Of a DNA stretch of 64,000 nt, positions 44,766-54,373 are shown in pieces. The stretch comes from a bacterium (GTDB lineage: Bacteria; Pseudomonadota; Alphaproteobacteria; Sphingomonadales; Sphingomonadaceae), in contig JAVBXL010000035.1 in NCBI GenBank assembly GCA_030824575.1, positions 33,995 through 97,994 on the forward strand. Direction: 5' to 3'. Position 1 is the stretch's first letter. Each line of letters starts with the position of its first letter. The notes beneath the pieces were generated by a model. It did not search any database and was not told where the DNA came from. It worked only from the letters and a program-made list of their open reading frames with translations. The translations under genes were made by a program, and so were the position numbers.

Positions 44766-47053
44766 AGGTTGAACCCCACTCGCACGCCATAGGTGCGTGG
44801 CGGCCGCAATGTGCCGACCGGGAAGTCGAGAATGGGGCGCGTGCCTGCGCGGGCCAGCACTTCCTTATCCTCGATATTGTTGACGAACGCCGTGACGCTC
44901 CATTTGTCCTGCGGTCCTTCCAGCGTCAGGAAAGCATCCGACATCATGAAGCTGCCCTGCTTTTCCTCTTCGCGGAAATTGGAGTTCATGTAGCGGCTGG
45001 TTTCGATGTTCGACCGGGCACCCGCCACCAGCGCCATGTCCCCACCGATGCGGAAGCTGTGCTGGTAACCCAGGTTGATAGCCCAGCGCGGCGAATTGAC
45101 CGTGGGTCGCCCCGAACAGTCGATGTCGTAGAAGCGTGCGTTGTTGAAGCCCGGATTGGCGAGCCGCGATCCCGTGATCGTGCAACCGGTCGTAACGGGC
45201 GCGCCCGTGGGGGAGAAGTTCGCGGTTTGCAGGCTCTTATATTTGCCGTTCAAATATTGCACGGTGACGTTGAACAGGTCATCGCGGGTCGGCGCGAAAC
45301 GGGCCTCGACTTCGGTGCCGAAGATGCGCGACTTGCCCGCATTGGCGGTGAGCGATCCTTGCGCGAAAATACCGTTGCCGGTCTGAACACCGCCCACGAA
45401 CGTCACCTGCTGGTCCTTATAGTCCCAGTAGAAGGCCTCGATATTGAGTTGGAGCTTGTTGCCGAAGAAGCGGTTTTTGGCGCCGATCGTATAGGCGGTC
45501 AGGCTTTCGGGGGCGAAGCTGTTGTTCGGCGGCGAGGCGACGAAGAAGCCGCCGGATTTGAAGCCGGTCGCGACATTGGCATACACCAAGGATGCAGGCC
45601 CGGCGTCATATTCCACTCCGGCCTTCCAGGTGAATTTGGTGAAGGTCAGATCGCCGGTGATCGGTACGCCCAGCGGCGGATCGACAGGACCGGGCAATCC
45701 GCCCGCGACCGATGCGGTCAGTTGAGACTTGTCTTCGCGCGTATAGCGCCCGCCCGCGATCAGGCGTAGATTGTCGCTGACATCGAACGTCAGCTGCCCG
45801 AAGGCCGCAAGGCTCTGCGTCTTGAGGCGGGGGGTGAAGCGGGTGGTCGAAATCCGGCCCTGGCGGAAATAGTTGAGCGTGTCCTGCTGTTCATTGAAGA
45901 AAAAACCGCCCAACACATAGCGCAACCGCTGATCGGCGGCCGACGTCAGCCGTGCTTCCAGCGACATCTGTTCGGCATTATCCTCTATCTCGCCGCGGAA
46001 ACCGGGAAGGTAGGTACGGAACTTCGCTTCCGACTTGCGCCAGGCGGGGATGACGGACAGCGTTGCAAAGCCCATGTCGCCATCGACCTGCGCACTCAAA
46101 CCATAGAAATGATTGTCCAGATAGCCGTCCGTGCCGGCATTTTCGATGCAGCCGCTGGCGATGAAGCCGCCCGCGCAGAAAGGTGGTGCGAACAGCGTGG
46201 AGGCATAGCCATTGATCGCTGCGATCGCGCGCGGATCGGATATGCTGACCCGGTCGTCGAGCGACGGCACGGCAAAGGCTTTGCTGGGCAGCAGGACCGC
46301 GCCGCTGCCTTTGCCGCCCTGATGATAATAATCGCCGACGATGTTGATCGACCACAGGTCCGAAGGTTTGAGCAGGAAGGAGGCGCGCGTCGCTTCGCCC
46401 TTGTCATCGTCATAGCCGTCCGAAATATAGCCGTCGCGGTCGATCACCTGGCCCGCGACGCGCAGCGCGGCGATGTCGCCGAACGGTATGTTGACCGCCA
46501 GGAAGCCCTTCTTGCTGTCATAATTGCCATATTCGGCCAGGCCTTCGACGCCGAATGTGCCGAGCATGGGCTTTTTGGGCAGGACGTTGATCGCGCCGCC
46601 GGTCGCGTTGCGGCCATAGAGGGTGCCTTGCGGCCCCTTGACCACCTCGACCCGCTCCAGGTCGTAGAAGACCCCGGCCGGCGCGGTCGGGCGGCCGACA
46701 TAGATCCCGTTGAAATTGAAGGCGATCGCATTTTCGGAGAAGCTGTTTTGCGAGTTGGTGCCGACGCCGCGCAGGAAGAAGCTGGTCGTCCCGCCGGTAG
46801 GCTGCACGACCAGGGCGGGCACCAGTTTGCCCAGGTTGGACGTTTCGGTGATGCCGGAGCGGGTCAGGTCGTCGCCCGTGACGGCCGTGACGGCGATCGC
46901 TGCGCGTTGCAGGCTTTCCTCGCGCCTTTGGGCTGTCACGACGATTTCCGCCAATCCACCGTCGGAGGCCTGCGTATCTGCATCCTGCGCGATCGCGGCC
47001 TGCGGTGCGATCGCGCCGGCCAACATCGTCGCGCTCCAAAAAATGCTTTTCAT
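44762..47053 (-). CDS. TonB-dependent receptor of the aromatic cluster (763 aa)
   Basis: A signal peptide ends near AAIAQ. The TonB box/plug reads AEIVVTAQRREESLQ and the plug has FFLRGVGTNSQ and VEVVKGPQGTLYGRNATGG. The barrel ends in YGVRVGFNL. This is the shorter sphingomonad TBDR type often linked to uptake of aromatic or terpenoid compounds. First gene of the minus-strand cluster, divergent from a LysR regulator and translationally coupled to the MBL hydrolase. It probably takes up the cluster's aromatic substrate. Confidence 0.93.
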   Translation of the reverse strand: MKSIFWSATMLAGAIAPQAAIAQDADTQASDGGLAEIVVTAQRREESLQRAAIAVTAVTGDDLTRSGITETSNLGKLVPALVVQPTGGTTSFFLRGVGTNSQNSFSENAIAFNFNGIYVGRPTAPAGVFYDLERVEVVKGPQGTLYGRNATGGAINVLPKKPMLGTFGVEGLAEYGNYDSKKGFLAVNIPFGDIAALRVAGQVIDRDGYISDGYDDDKGEATRASFLLKPSDLWSINIVGDYYHQGGKGSGAVLLPSKAFAVPSLDDRVSISDPRAIAAINGYASTLFAPPFCAGGFIASGCIENAGTDGYLDNHFYGLSAQVDGDMGFATLSVIPAWRKSEAKFRTYLPGFRGEIEDNAEQMSLEARLTSAADQRLRYVLGGFFFNEQQDTLNYFRQGRISTTRFTPRLKTQSLAAFGQLTFDVSDNLRLIAGGRYTREDKSQLTASVAGGLPGPVDPPLGVPITGDLTFTKFTWKAGVEYDAGPASLVYANVATGFKSGGFFVASPPNNSFAPESLTAYTIGAKNRFFGNKLQLNIEAFYWDYKDQQVTFVGGVQTGNGIFAQGSLTANAGKSRIFGTEVEARFAPTRDDLFNVTVQYLNGKYKSLQTANFSPTGAPVTTGCTITGSRLANPGFNNARFYDIDCSGRPTVNSPRWAINLGYQHSFRIGGDMALVAGARSNIETSRYMNSNFREEEKQGSFMMSDAFLTLEGPQDKWSVTAFVNNIEDKEVLARAGTRPILDFPVGTLRPPRTYGVRVGFNL

Positions 47054-47102
47054 GCTTCCTCCCTTTTCATGCCCGATCTGCGCGGGATGGAAGAGAGGTG
47101 AC

Positions 47103-47161
47103 AGGATTCATAAAAGCAGTAAAATGGATGATATGTGTTGAAAATGATCAATAGGATTCAT
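47103..47161. promoter_or_regulatory. Direct repeat AGGATTCAT flanking the TBDR/LysR promoter
   Basis: AGGATTCAT occurs at 47103-47111 and 47153-47161, 50 bases apart. The second copy overlaps the LysR start codon. It is a candidate regulator site in the divergent promoter, not a textbook T-N11-A box. Confidence 0.4.
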
Positions 47162-48071
47162 GATTGTGAGATTGGACCGTTTTGACCTCAACCTGTTGGT
47201 GGCGTTCGACATCCTGGTGGAGGAGAGAAACGTCACCCGCGCGGCCAAGCGTTTGAACCTGACGCAATCGGCGATGAGTGCCGCGCTGCGCCGTTTGCGG
47301 GATGCTTTTGCCGACGAAATATTGGTGCAGCATGGCAAGAAGATGATCCCGACCGCAGCGGCTCTTTCCCTTGCGCCGGAAATTTCCGCCGTCGTGGCGG
47401 ATCTGCGCGGCATCATCGCGCGCGGCTTGAGCTTCGACCCGCTCCAGAGTCAGCGCATTTTCCGCATCGTAGCATCCGATTACGTGACGACAGTGCTGAT
47501 CGGCCCGATGCTGGAGCGGTTGCAGCAGTCGGCGCCGGGCGTGAGGATCGAGATCACGCTTCCACGCAATGATATTCATGAACGGCTGGAAGATGGCGAG
47601 CTGGATTTCATCGTGGCGCCGGAGCGCTTTCTGGAGGGGCCGCATCCCCGCGAACTTCTGTTTGAAGAGCGGCATGTGGTTGTGGGGTGGTCCGGCAATC
47701 CGATTTTGCATCAGCCTCTTACAGAAGAGGTCTATTTTAGCGCCGGTCATGTCGCGGTGAGCGTGTCACGCGATGGCACGTTCATTGAAAATCATCTGCG
47801 CGAACATGGCGATCGCCGCCGGATAGAGATTATCTGCGCCGCCTTCAGCCAAGCTGCGTGGATGTTGCCTGGCACGACCAGATTGGCGCTGATGCACGAG
47901 CGGCTGGCTCAGGTGATGGCGTCAAGATTGCCGTTGCGCATCGTGGATGCGCCCGTCGATCTGCCCATCATGCGGGAAATGTTGCAATATCATCATGCAC
48001 GGGCAGCAGACACCGGCCTGACATGGTTTCGTGAGCAATTGCGCAATGCCACCGCCGATCGGATATTTTGA
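47160..48071 (+). CDS. LysR-family transcriptional regulator (NodD/PcpR-like, 303 aa)
   Basis: The N-terminal winged HTH reads FDLNLLVAFDILVEERNVTRAAKRLNLTQSAMSAALRRLR (shown in part: LNLTQSAMSAAL at about 36-47). The effector domain has the YVTTVLIGPMLERLQ and LEDGELDFIV blocks of the NodD/PcpR branch. It is divergent from the aromatic cluster, with 106 bases between starts, so it is the likely activator responding to the substrate or an intermediate. Length normal. Confidence 0.92.
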   Translation: MIVRLDRFDLNLLVAFDILVEERNVTRAAKRLNLTQSAMSAALRRLRDAFADEILVQHGKKMIPTAAALSLAPEISAVVADLRGIIARGLSFDPLQSQRIFRIVASDYVTTVLIGPMLERLQQSAPGVRIEITLPRNDIHERLEDGELDFIVAPERFLEGPHPRELLFEERHVVVGWSGNPILHQPLTEEVYFSAGHVAVSVSRDGTFIENHLREHGDRRRIEIICAAFSQAAWMLPGTTRLALMHERLAQVMASRLPLRIVDAPVDLPIMREMLQYHHARAADTGLTWFREQLRNATADRIF

Positions 48072-48115
48072 AACAAGAATTTCACCTTTCAAGAACGGCG
48101 CGTGGCAGGGACAGA

Positions 48116-48580
48116 TCACGTCTTGCTACGGCGGGGTCGAAGCGCGTCGCGCATCGCGATATTGGAGTTGATCCGGGTGACGCCGGGCAGGCGCGAGAGG
48201 ATTTCGCCATGGATGCGTTCATAGGCGTCGACGCTGTCCGCCTCCACCCGCAACCAATAATCGACCGCGCCGGTCATCAGGAAACATTCGCGAATTTCCG
48301 GGCATTGCCGTACCGCATGTTCGAAGCGGGCGAGAAAATCGTCGGTTTGCCGATCCAGCGTCACCTGGACCAGCACATTGACCATGGCGGTTTCATCGCG
48401 TCCGCCAGCGACCAGGGTATAGCCGCGAATATAGCCGCTGGCCTCTAATTGCTTGATCCGCCGATGGCAGGCGGAGGGGGACAGGCCGACCTGCGCCGCA
48501 ATATCCGCATTGGAGCGTCGGGCGTCCAATTTCAGCAGGCGCAATATGGCGCGATCGCTATTGTCCAATGTGCCGGCCAT
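48116..48580 (-). CDS. Lrp/AsnC-family regulator (154 aa)
   Basis: The N-terminal HTH (LDNSDRAILRLLKLDARRSN, then LSPSACHRRIKQLEASGYI) and the C-terminal RAM domain (VNVLVQVTLD, ECFLMTGAVDYWLRV) are complete. It is divergent from alr-dadA-ridA with a repeat-rich promoter between, the usual arrangement for a regulator of alanine catabolism that senses L-alanine or another amino acid. It converges with the LysR gene. Confidence 0.93.
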   Translation of the reverse strand: MAGTLDNSDRAILRLLKLDARRSNADIAAQVGLSPSACHRRIKQLEASGYIRGYTLVAGGRDETAMVNVLVQVTLDRQTDDFLARFEHAVRQCPEIRECFLMTGAVDYWLRVEADSVDAYERIHGEILSRLPGVTRINSNIAMRDALRPRRSKT

Positions 48581-48597
48581 TTGTTCTAATCCATTGC

Positions 48598-48660
48598 AAT
48601 ATTCCGTCTTTCATGCCGGAATATTCGAATAATGTCCTGCATATAAAATAGATATTCGAA
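48598..48660. promoter_or_regulatory. Repeat cluster, probable Lrp/AsnC binding region
   Basis: Inverted repeat AATATTCCG / CGGAATATT (48598-48606, 48617-48625), plus ATATTCGAA twice (48621-48629 and 48652-48660), 31 bases or about three helical turns apart. It is AT-rich compared with the surroundings and lies between the lrp-type gene and alr. Confidence 0.65.
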
Positions 48661-48699
48661 GAAACGTGATCTATTATGGCGACGTCGAAAGGATATGGC

Positions 48700-49830
48700 A
48701 TGGATGGTGGGACTGCGGCGACCCTGCGCATCGATCTGGGCGCGCTGGTGGCCAATTATACATTGATCGCGGGTCAGGTCGCGCCTGCCAGCGTGGCTGG
48801 CGTGGTGAAGGCGGACGCCTATGGCCTGGGCGCGGTCCAGGTGTCGCAGGCCCTGCTGGCGGCGGGTTGCCGCCACTTCTTCGTGGCGCATCTGTGCGAA
48901 GCGACGGCACTGAAGCCGCATCTGCCGCTCGATATCCCCCTTTATGTCCTGAACGGATTGCCGCCCGGTGCCGAAGCGGCGTGCGCCGCGCTGGGCGCCG
49001 TACCAGTGCTCAACTCGCTGGCGCAGATTGCGGGCTGGGCCGAGACTGCCCGCGGGCTGGGGCACCCGCTGCCCGCTGTGATCCAGGTCGATACCGGCAT
49101 GTCCCGCCTCGGCCTGACACCGGGCGAACGCGCGATCCTGCGCGATCGGCCGCACCTGCTGGACGGCATCGATCTGCAACTGGTCATGAGCCATCTTGCC
49201 TGCGCCGATCAGCCGGACGATGCCTTTAATCGGGAGCAGCGGGCCAGGTTCGACGCGATTGCCGACCAGTTTCCCGGCGTGCCGCGGTCGCTCGACAACT
49301 CGGGCGGGGCGATGGCGACCGGCGTTCAGCATGGCGACCTGGTCCGCGCGGGCATCGCCCTCTATGGCGGCGCGCCGCACGGCGATCCCAATCCGATGCG
49401 CGCCGTGATCGCGCTCGACGCCTATATCCTCCAATTGCGCACCGTGCCGGCGGGCGCGGGCGTCGGCTATGGCCTCACCCACCGCTGCGACCGCCCGTCG
49501 CATATCGCGACCCTTTCGGTGGGCTATGCCGATGGCTGGCCCCGCCATCTCAGCGGTCGCGGCAGCGCCTATATTGGCGGCGTCCGCGCGCCGATCGTGG
49601 GGCGGGTGTCGATGGACAGCATGGCGATCGACGTCACCGACATCGCCGATTACCTGCTCTACCCCGGCGCGCCAGTCGAACTGATCGGCCCGCACCAGAC
49701 GATCGACGCGGTCGCCGCGCAGGCGGGCACGATCAGTTACGAGATATTGACCCGGCTCGGCCACCGCTATGCGCGCAGCTATCTGCCCGCGCCGGTCGCC
49801 GCTGCCGACCAGAGGAGCGGCAAGGCATGA
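48700..49830 (+). CDS. alr: Alanine racemase (376 aa)
   Basis: The start at 48700 is preferred (AAAGGA 6 bases upstream) to an in-frame ATG at 48676 that lacks a ribosome site. PLP lysine Lys37 is in [10 protein letters not shown]. The second catalytic residue is the Tyr in GVGYGLTHR, and DNSGG and [12 protein letters not shown] are conserved. It interconverts L- and D-alanine with PLP. Its stop overlaps the dadA start (ATGA), so it is the catabolic form (DadX role) rather than a stand-alone cell-wall enzyme, though it could do both. Confidence 0.95.
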   Translation: MDGGTAATLRIDLGALVANYTLIAGQVAPASVAGVVKADAYGLGAVQVSQALLAAGCRHFFVAHLCEATALKPHLPLDIPLYVLNGLPPGAEAACAALGAVPVLNSLAQIAGWAETARGLGHPLPAVIQVDTGMSRLGLTPGERAILRDRPHLLDGIDLQLVMSHLACADQPDDAFNREQRARFDAIADQFPGVPRSLDNSGGAMATGVQHGDLVRAGIALYGGAPHGDPNPMRAVIALDAYILQLRTVPAGAGVGYGLTHRCDRPSHIATLSVGYADGWPRHLSGRGSAYIGGVRAPIVGRVSMDSMAIDVTDIADYLLYPGAPVELIGPHQTIDAVAAQAGTISYEILTRLGHRYARSYLPAPVAAADQRSGKA

Positions 49831-51083
49831 AGATCGTCATTTTGGGTGGCGGCGTGATCGGTGTCACGTCCGCCTGGTATCTGGCGCAGGCCGGGCATGA
49901 GGTCGTCGTTATCGATCGTCAGACCGGCGTGGCGCAGGAAACCAGCTTCGCCAATGCCGGCGAAATTTCCCCCGGTTACGCCTCGCCATGGGCCGCGCCG
50001 GGCATCCCGGCCAAGGCGCTGCGCTGGCTGTTCATGCGCCATGCGCCGCTCATCCTGCGGCCCAGCGTCGATATGGCGATGCTGCGCTGGATGGTGGCGA
50101 TGCTCGGCAACTGTAACGCCGCCGACTATCGCATCAACAAGGGGCGCATGGTCCGGCTGGCCGAATATAGCCGCGACCGGCTGATCGCGCTGCGCGCGGA
50201 AACGGGCATCGCCTATGACGAGCGCAGCCAGGGCACGCTCCAGCTTTTCCGCGAACAAAAGCAGCTGGACGGCATCGCCAAAGATATAGAGGTGCTGCGC
50301 GCCGACAATGTCCCGTTCGAAGTGCTCGATCGCGCCGGCTGCCTGGCCGCCGAGCCGGGCCTGGCCGCCAGCGCCGCGTCGATCGTAGGGGGGCTGCGCC
50401 TGCCCAATGACGAAACCGGCGATTGCTTCAAATTCACCAATGCGCTGGCGGACATGGCCAAGGCGCGCGGCGTGCAGTTCCTGATGGGCCGCACGATCCA
50501 GGGACTGGCCACGGAAACCGGCCGCATCAGCCATGTCGTCACCGATCATGGGCCGGTCAGCGGCGACGCCTATCTGGTGGCGATGGGCAGCTTCTCGCCC
50601 TTGTTGGTAGCGCCGCTCGGCCTGCGCCTGCCGGTCTATCCGGTCAAAGGCTATTCGATCACCGTGCCGATCGTGCAGCCGGACGCCGCACCGGTGTCGA
50701 CCCTGCTCGACGAAAGCTACAAGGTGGCGATCACCCGGCTGGGCGACCGCATCCGCGTCGGCGGCATGGCCGAACTGTCGGGCTATACCAACGACCTGCC
50801 GCAGGCGCGCCGCGACACGCTCGACCATAGCGTCGGCACGCTCTTCCCCGGCGCGGGCGACCTCAGCCGCGCGACCTTCTGGAGCGGGTTGCGGCCCATG
50901 ACGCCGGATTCGACCCCGGTGATCGGTGCGACCAGAATCGACAATCTGTTCCTCAACACCGGCCATGGCACGCTGGGCTGGACCATGGCCTGCGGATCGG
51001 GCCGGGTGATCGCCGACATCATTGGCGGCGCCACGCCAGACATCGAAACCGCCGACCTGGCGCTCTCGCGCTATCGGCGCTGA
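49827..51083 (+). CDS. dadA: D-amino acid dehydrogenase (418 aa)
   Basis: The N-terminal FAD motif [17 protein letters not shown] is followed by the DadA-specific [22 protein letters not shown]. Late blocks [14 protein letters not shown] and [17 protein letters not shown] are complete. A membrane-associated flavoenzyme that oxidises D-alanine to pyruvate and ammonia and feeds electrons to the respiratory chain. Coupled to alr by a 4-base overlap and followed by ridA 17 bases on. Confidence 0.96.
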   Translation: MKIVILGGGVIGVTSAWYLAQAGHEVVVIDRQTGVAQETSFANAGEISPGYASPWAAPGIPAKALRWLFMRHAPLILRPSVDMAMLRWMVAMLGNCNAADYRINKGRMVRLAEYSRDRLIALRAETGIAYDERSQGTLQLFREQKQLDGIAKDIEVLRADNVPFEVLDRAGCLAAEPGLAASAASIVGGLRLPNDETGDCFKFTNALADMAKARGVQFLMGRTIQGLATETGRISHVVTDHGPVSGDAYLVAMGSFSPLLVAPLGLRLPVYPVKGYSITVPIVQPDAAPVSTLLDESYKVAITRLGDRIRVGGMAELSGYTNDLPQARRDTLDHSVGTLFPGAGDLSRATFWSGLRPMTPDSTPVIGATRIDNLFLNTGHGTLGWTMACGSGRVIADIIGGATPDIETADLALSRYRR

Positions 51084-51100
51084 ATTCAAGGAGAAGTATC

Positions 51101-51445
51101 ATGACCATCACCCGCATCGAAACCGGCCCGCGCATGAGCGAAGCGGTCATCCATGGCGATACCGTCTATCTGGCCGGCCAGGTCGGCGAAGGCGACAGCG
51201 TGACGGCGCAGACCCAGACCGCGCTGGATGAAATCGATCGCCTGCTTGGCTTGGCTGGCAGCAGCAAGGCGCACATTCTGCGCGCGACTATCTGGCTGGC
51301 CGACATGGCCGATTTCGCCGAAATGAACAGCGTGTGGGACGCCTGGATCGCCGACGTCGCCGCCCCGACCCGCGCCACCGGCGAAGCCAGGCTGGCAACG
51401 CCTGATTATAAGGTTGAAATCATCATCACCGCCGCCCGCGCATGA
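51101..51445 (+). CDS. RidA family enamine/imine deaminase (114 aa)
   Basis: A compact YjgF/RidA protein with VYLAGQVGEG, the ATIWLADMADFAEMNSVWDAW helix region (shown here as named blocks only) and the conserved Arg in PTRATGEARLA. It carries an AAGGAGAA ribosome site. It probably removes the reactive 2-imino acid made by DadA. Last gene of the alanine unit. Confidence 0.93.
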   Translation: MTITRIETGPRMSEAVIHGDTVYLAGQVGEGDSVTAQTQTALDEIDRLLGLAGSSKAHILRATIWLADMADFAEMNSVWDAWIADVAAPTRATGEARLATPDYKVEIIITAARA

Positions 51446-51765
51446 TGTCAGAAAGGGGCGACGTGGGATCGCGCCGCCCTGGCTGACCGATCCGCCGCGC
51501 TTGGTGGTGATGGCAGCGTTTGAGAATATATATCTATATTTCAATGATATAAATATCGGGAAAATTGCGTGCTCCCGATGTATTCGTAACATTGCAGCGG
51601 ACATTGGCGTTAGAATTTACGTAGCCAGAACCCACGGATTTCCGTCGGTTTCTGAGACTTGGCACATAAGCTTCAACTCTTCAAACGAAACCGCGATAAA
51701 AATCGCGATAGACGGCATTGTAATCAAACTGCTCGAACACTCACCGACGCGCCGAACGTGTCGAT
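51446..51765. other. Gene-poor, AT-richer stretch
   Basis: About 320 bases after ridA with lower G+C than the neighbours. One open frame crosses it but runs back into ridA and has no recognisable features. No gene is called here. It may be foreign DNA adjoining the IS remnant. Confidence 0.4.
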
Positions 51766-52211
51766 TGAACCGTACCAAGTCTACCGGAGGCCGTTTGGTT
51801 TAAGTCATGCAGCCATGGAGACGTCGTCCAGCATGGCGTAATATCGTGCCCGGCTTCGGCAGGTGGGATATCGCCGATGGGTTCGTACGGGCATCGGCTG
51901 TTGAACCATTTCAACCATTCAAGCTTGGCGTATTCAACGGCCTTAGAGGGTCGCGACGGTCCTCTGCGGTGGATCACCTCCGCCTTCTAAAGGCCGTTGA
52001 TCTTTCCGGTCAAAGCACTGGCATAGCAGTCGCCTACGCTACCAACCCAGGGTTCGATCTCGACTTCGGCAAGGCGCTCCGAGTATCGGATTGAGACATA
52101 TCCTCCGGATTCAAACGGTCGGCGCAACACCGACTTCATACCGCGGGGTGGGGGGGAATGGTCATGGGCTTCTGCAGGCGCCCTCCATCTGAGCGCCTCT
52201 CGCAGTCGCAT
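51766..52211 (-). mobile_element. IS3-family (IS407-type) orfB remnant
   Basis: The minus strand encodes the end of an IS3 transposase: VSIRYSERLAE, IEPWVGSVGD, then after a TAG codon KAEVIHRRG, EWLKWFNSR and EPIGDIPPAEA. The catalytic E of the DDE triad, normally in ALAE-x-INGLYK, is lost (ALTGKINGL), and the following Tyr codon is TAG. The right end TGAACCGTACC at 51766 resembles an IS407-type terminus. The 5' half is missing, so the element is dead. Confidence 0.75.
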
Positions 52212-52299
52212 ATTAATGGCGTGAGCAACTGCTTCGAGTTCCCTTATAGAGTGCCGGCTGAGATCGGTCCCTTCAGGAAGTACTGGTGGAGCAGGCTGT

Positions 52300-52445
52300 T
52301 GCCCGTAATGCTGTTATGCCGCCAAGCGTCGAGCTGCTGCGGCAGCAGTCCAGGCGTTCGCGCAATTTCCGCGATGTCGGCGCTGGGTTCAAAATCGAGG
52401 TGATGATGCGCGCCTTGACCTCGGCCGTCCAGCGCCGCCGCATCG
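52300..52445 (-). mobile_element. IS66-family orfA-like remnant, frameshifted
   Basis: One frame reads RRRWTAEVKARII (from about 52440) and the next frame continues as IAEIARTPGLLPQQLDAWRHNSITG (in pieces: LLPQQLDAWRHN). Together these match the HTH start of IS66-type orfA proteins with one frameshift. Only this fragment is visible. Confidence 0.6.
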
Positions 52446-52587
52446 GCGCTGCTGGGACGATGTGTATACGCGACGGCCGCTGACCCTCCTGTCTTTCGAA
52501 ACCTGTGCAGCGACCCTTGGAGAAAGTGCCGATAAATTGGATTAACGACGACCGTGCCATAGCTGTCCGCATGCATACGAACATCGT

Positions 52588-52779
52588 TCACCACAGTGCT
52601 CTACTGTCGAGCCAAGCCTGAACCTCTGATAATCGAAATCGGGGACAACGGCGATATTTTGTGTGCCCTGTTCCCAATTCAAACTCGCGGGGGAAATTTC
52701 CTGGACGGCGCTGCCGCAACCTATCGATTTGACGTCGCGACAGTCGAGCAAGACGCGCAAAATCAACGACCGTTATCAT
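52588..52779 (-). CDS. Small AlpA/excisionase-like HTH protein (about 63 aa)
   Basis: MITVVDFARLARLSRRQ, then PGNFPREFELGTG and FRLSEVQAWLDSR, has the winged-helix pattern of AlpA/HTH_17 DNA-binding proteins. The open frame extends upstream to 53007 but without family resemblance or a clear ribosome site, so the shorter start is chosen with doubt. Near transposase remnants, it suggests an integrative element. Confidence 0.5.
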   Translation of the reverse strand: MITVVDFARLARLSRRQIDRLRQRRPGNFPREFELGTGHTKYRRCPRFRLSEVQAWLDSRALW

Positions 52780-53114
52780 CTGCGTGGAAAAATCAACCGT
52801 TACAGATTCTGAAGCGCGACGCCCGGCCGCACCTTGCAGAGTTTCAGCCATGGGAAACCCCGCATTTTTTGCTACATTCAAACATACAAACCAAGTTCCT
52901 TCTTGGTCTGCCCGCAGATAGGATAGTACCACTACGTATTTCTTCTGCAAGATCAAATCGGTTAAGTGCATCTGAACCTGACGGAATTCTTCCCACTGTT
53001 GTTGCAATGTCGGATCATGCTACCGCAACCAACTGAAACTACATTTATCGAGAAGCACATGGTCGGACGCCGGGCTGCGGCCGGCACATGAAGTGGTCAG
53101 CCGGTATCTGTACG

Positions 53115-53369
53115 TTAGCCTGACGGATTAGCAACGAATTCCTCGATATCGCTTTCGTACCAGGCGACAGAGCGCAATCCGATACGGCGGCGGCGAGGGA
53201 AGCGACCGGCTGTTTCTAACCTATAGATAGCTGAGACGGACATCCCGGTTCTTGCGGTGACATCAGGTGTCCGCAAGAGCCGGTCTGACCGGCGGTCCTT
53301 TCGATAGATCGGCTCTGCATCCGCAGAAGTCGCCGGGCCTACAGAAAATTGAGATATGTCAGACTTCAT
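53115..53369 (-). CDS. AlpA-family phage-type regulator (84 aa)
   Basis: ATG at 53369 with AAGGG upstream. The segment DRLLRTPDVTARTGMSVSAI (about residues 29-48), YRLETAGRFP and SVAWYESDIEEFVA give the standard AlpA/HTH_17 protein, which activates excision or integrase genes in prophages and islands. No integrase gene is present nearby, so it is probably a leftover of a decayed element. Confidence 0.75.
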   Translation of the reverse strand: MKSDISQFSVGPATSADAEPIYRKDRRSDRLLRTPDVTARTGMSVSAIYRLETAGRFPRRRRIGLRSVAWYESDIEEFVANPSG

Positions 53370-53499
53370 GGCCAACCCTTATTCAGAAGGTCTGCCTGCC
53401 AGGCCTGACTATGCCGCAATCACAGTAGAAGGGCAATGAGATCTGGTTGGCTGATCGACGTATGTAGAGAGACAAAAGCGCCCCGCTGCCGCAGCGTTG

Positions 53500-54252
53500 C
53501 TAGAGACGGTAAGTAAGCGCGACCATTCCAAAGGGCTGGGTCGCACGGCCAACCAGGGGGCTCTCGTTCACTTTGTTGAGCAAGGTAGTCGCACCACCGG
53601 TTGCGCTCAATGCAATTCGGTCCGTCAATCGATAGGTCGCTGTGAGGGTGCCTGAGATATCCTTAAATCCCGCCCCCGTAGAGAAAGGGGAAAGCCCAGA
53701 AGCAGATGCTTCCAGATTGCCTACGTCAAAATACCGACTGTTATGCTCCCGATTCGCCCAGGTGGCCCCTACTGTTGGCGTGAGGGAAAATTTTGAGGAT
53801 ATGCTGACAGGATAGGAGACGCTGGCATCAGCGATAATCCCGCCTGTCCCGCCCGATATGACTTTTGTAACGCCGAAGGTACCAATCACGCCACTGGAGC
53901 GCACATTTGTATATGCGCGAGCACCCAGGCCATCAGGCAGTTTCGATATTCCGATTGGAACGTCGCGACGCCGATAGCCCTGGACAAATACAGCGCTGAC
54001 ACCTGCTGATATCACCCCTGTATCAATTGGCTCGATCCCGATGCCATTACGCAGGTTCGCGAAGAACGTCCCCTTCTTGATGTCGATCGCCGGCAACGGC
54101 AGCACCCGGTAGTCTCCAGACCCTTGATAGGTCGGCGCGACCGCAACTCCTGTACCAAAAACGATTCGATCCTGGGCCTGCGCCGAGGCGCCGAACCAGA
54201 TCATGCCAACGGCGCAGAGTGGCTTAGCACTTAACTTCATGAGTTTGTTCAT
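53500..54252 (-). CDS. MipA/OmpV family outer-membrane protein (about 250 aa)
   Basis: A signal peptide ends near ASAQA. The MipA/OmpV pattern is clear: GTGVAVAPTYQGSGDYRVLPLP at the start (the YxGS-DYR-x-LP mark), NLRNGIGIEPI, and a C-terminal aromatic strand ALTYRL. Start at 54252 chosen; the longer frame has no signal. Family members are MltA-interacting scaffold proteins or porin-like barrels. It lies 121 bases beyond the TetR gene on the same strand, which may regulate it. Confidence 0.85.
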   Translation of the reverse strand: MNKLMKLSAKPLCAVGMIWFGASAQAQDRIVFGTGVAVAPTYQGSGDYRVLPLPAIDIKKGTFFANLRNGIGIEPIDTGVISAGVSAVFVQGYRRRDVPIGISKLPDGLGARAYTNVRSSGVIGTFGVTKVISGGTGGIIADASVSYPVSISSKFSLTPTVGATWANREHNSRYFDVGNLEASASGLSPFSTGAGFKDISGTLTATYRLTDRIALSATGGATTLLNKVNESPLVGRATQPFGMVALTYRL

Positions 54253-54373
54253 CGAGCCGATCGCTCCACCGAATGAAATGTCCGCGTCTTCGATTCCGGG
54301 CACATGCCCTTAATCCCGCATCGCACATATCGCCGATGTCATGCTTTGTCGTCAATAAGAAACAGATTGTATC

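Noticed and set aside
51414..51803. 129-codon plus-strand frame overlapping the end of ridA
   Set aside because: No ribosome site, no domain, and it starts inside ridA in another frame. Treated as AT-richer non-coding DNA.
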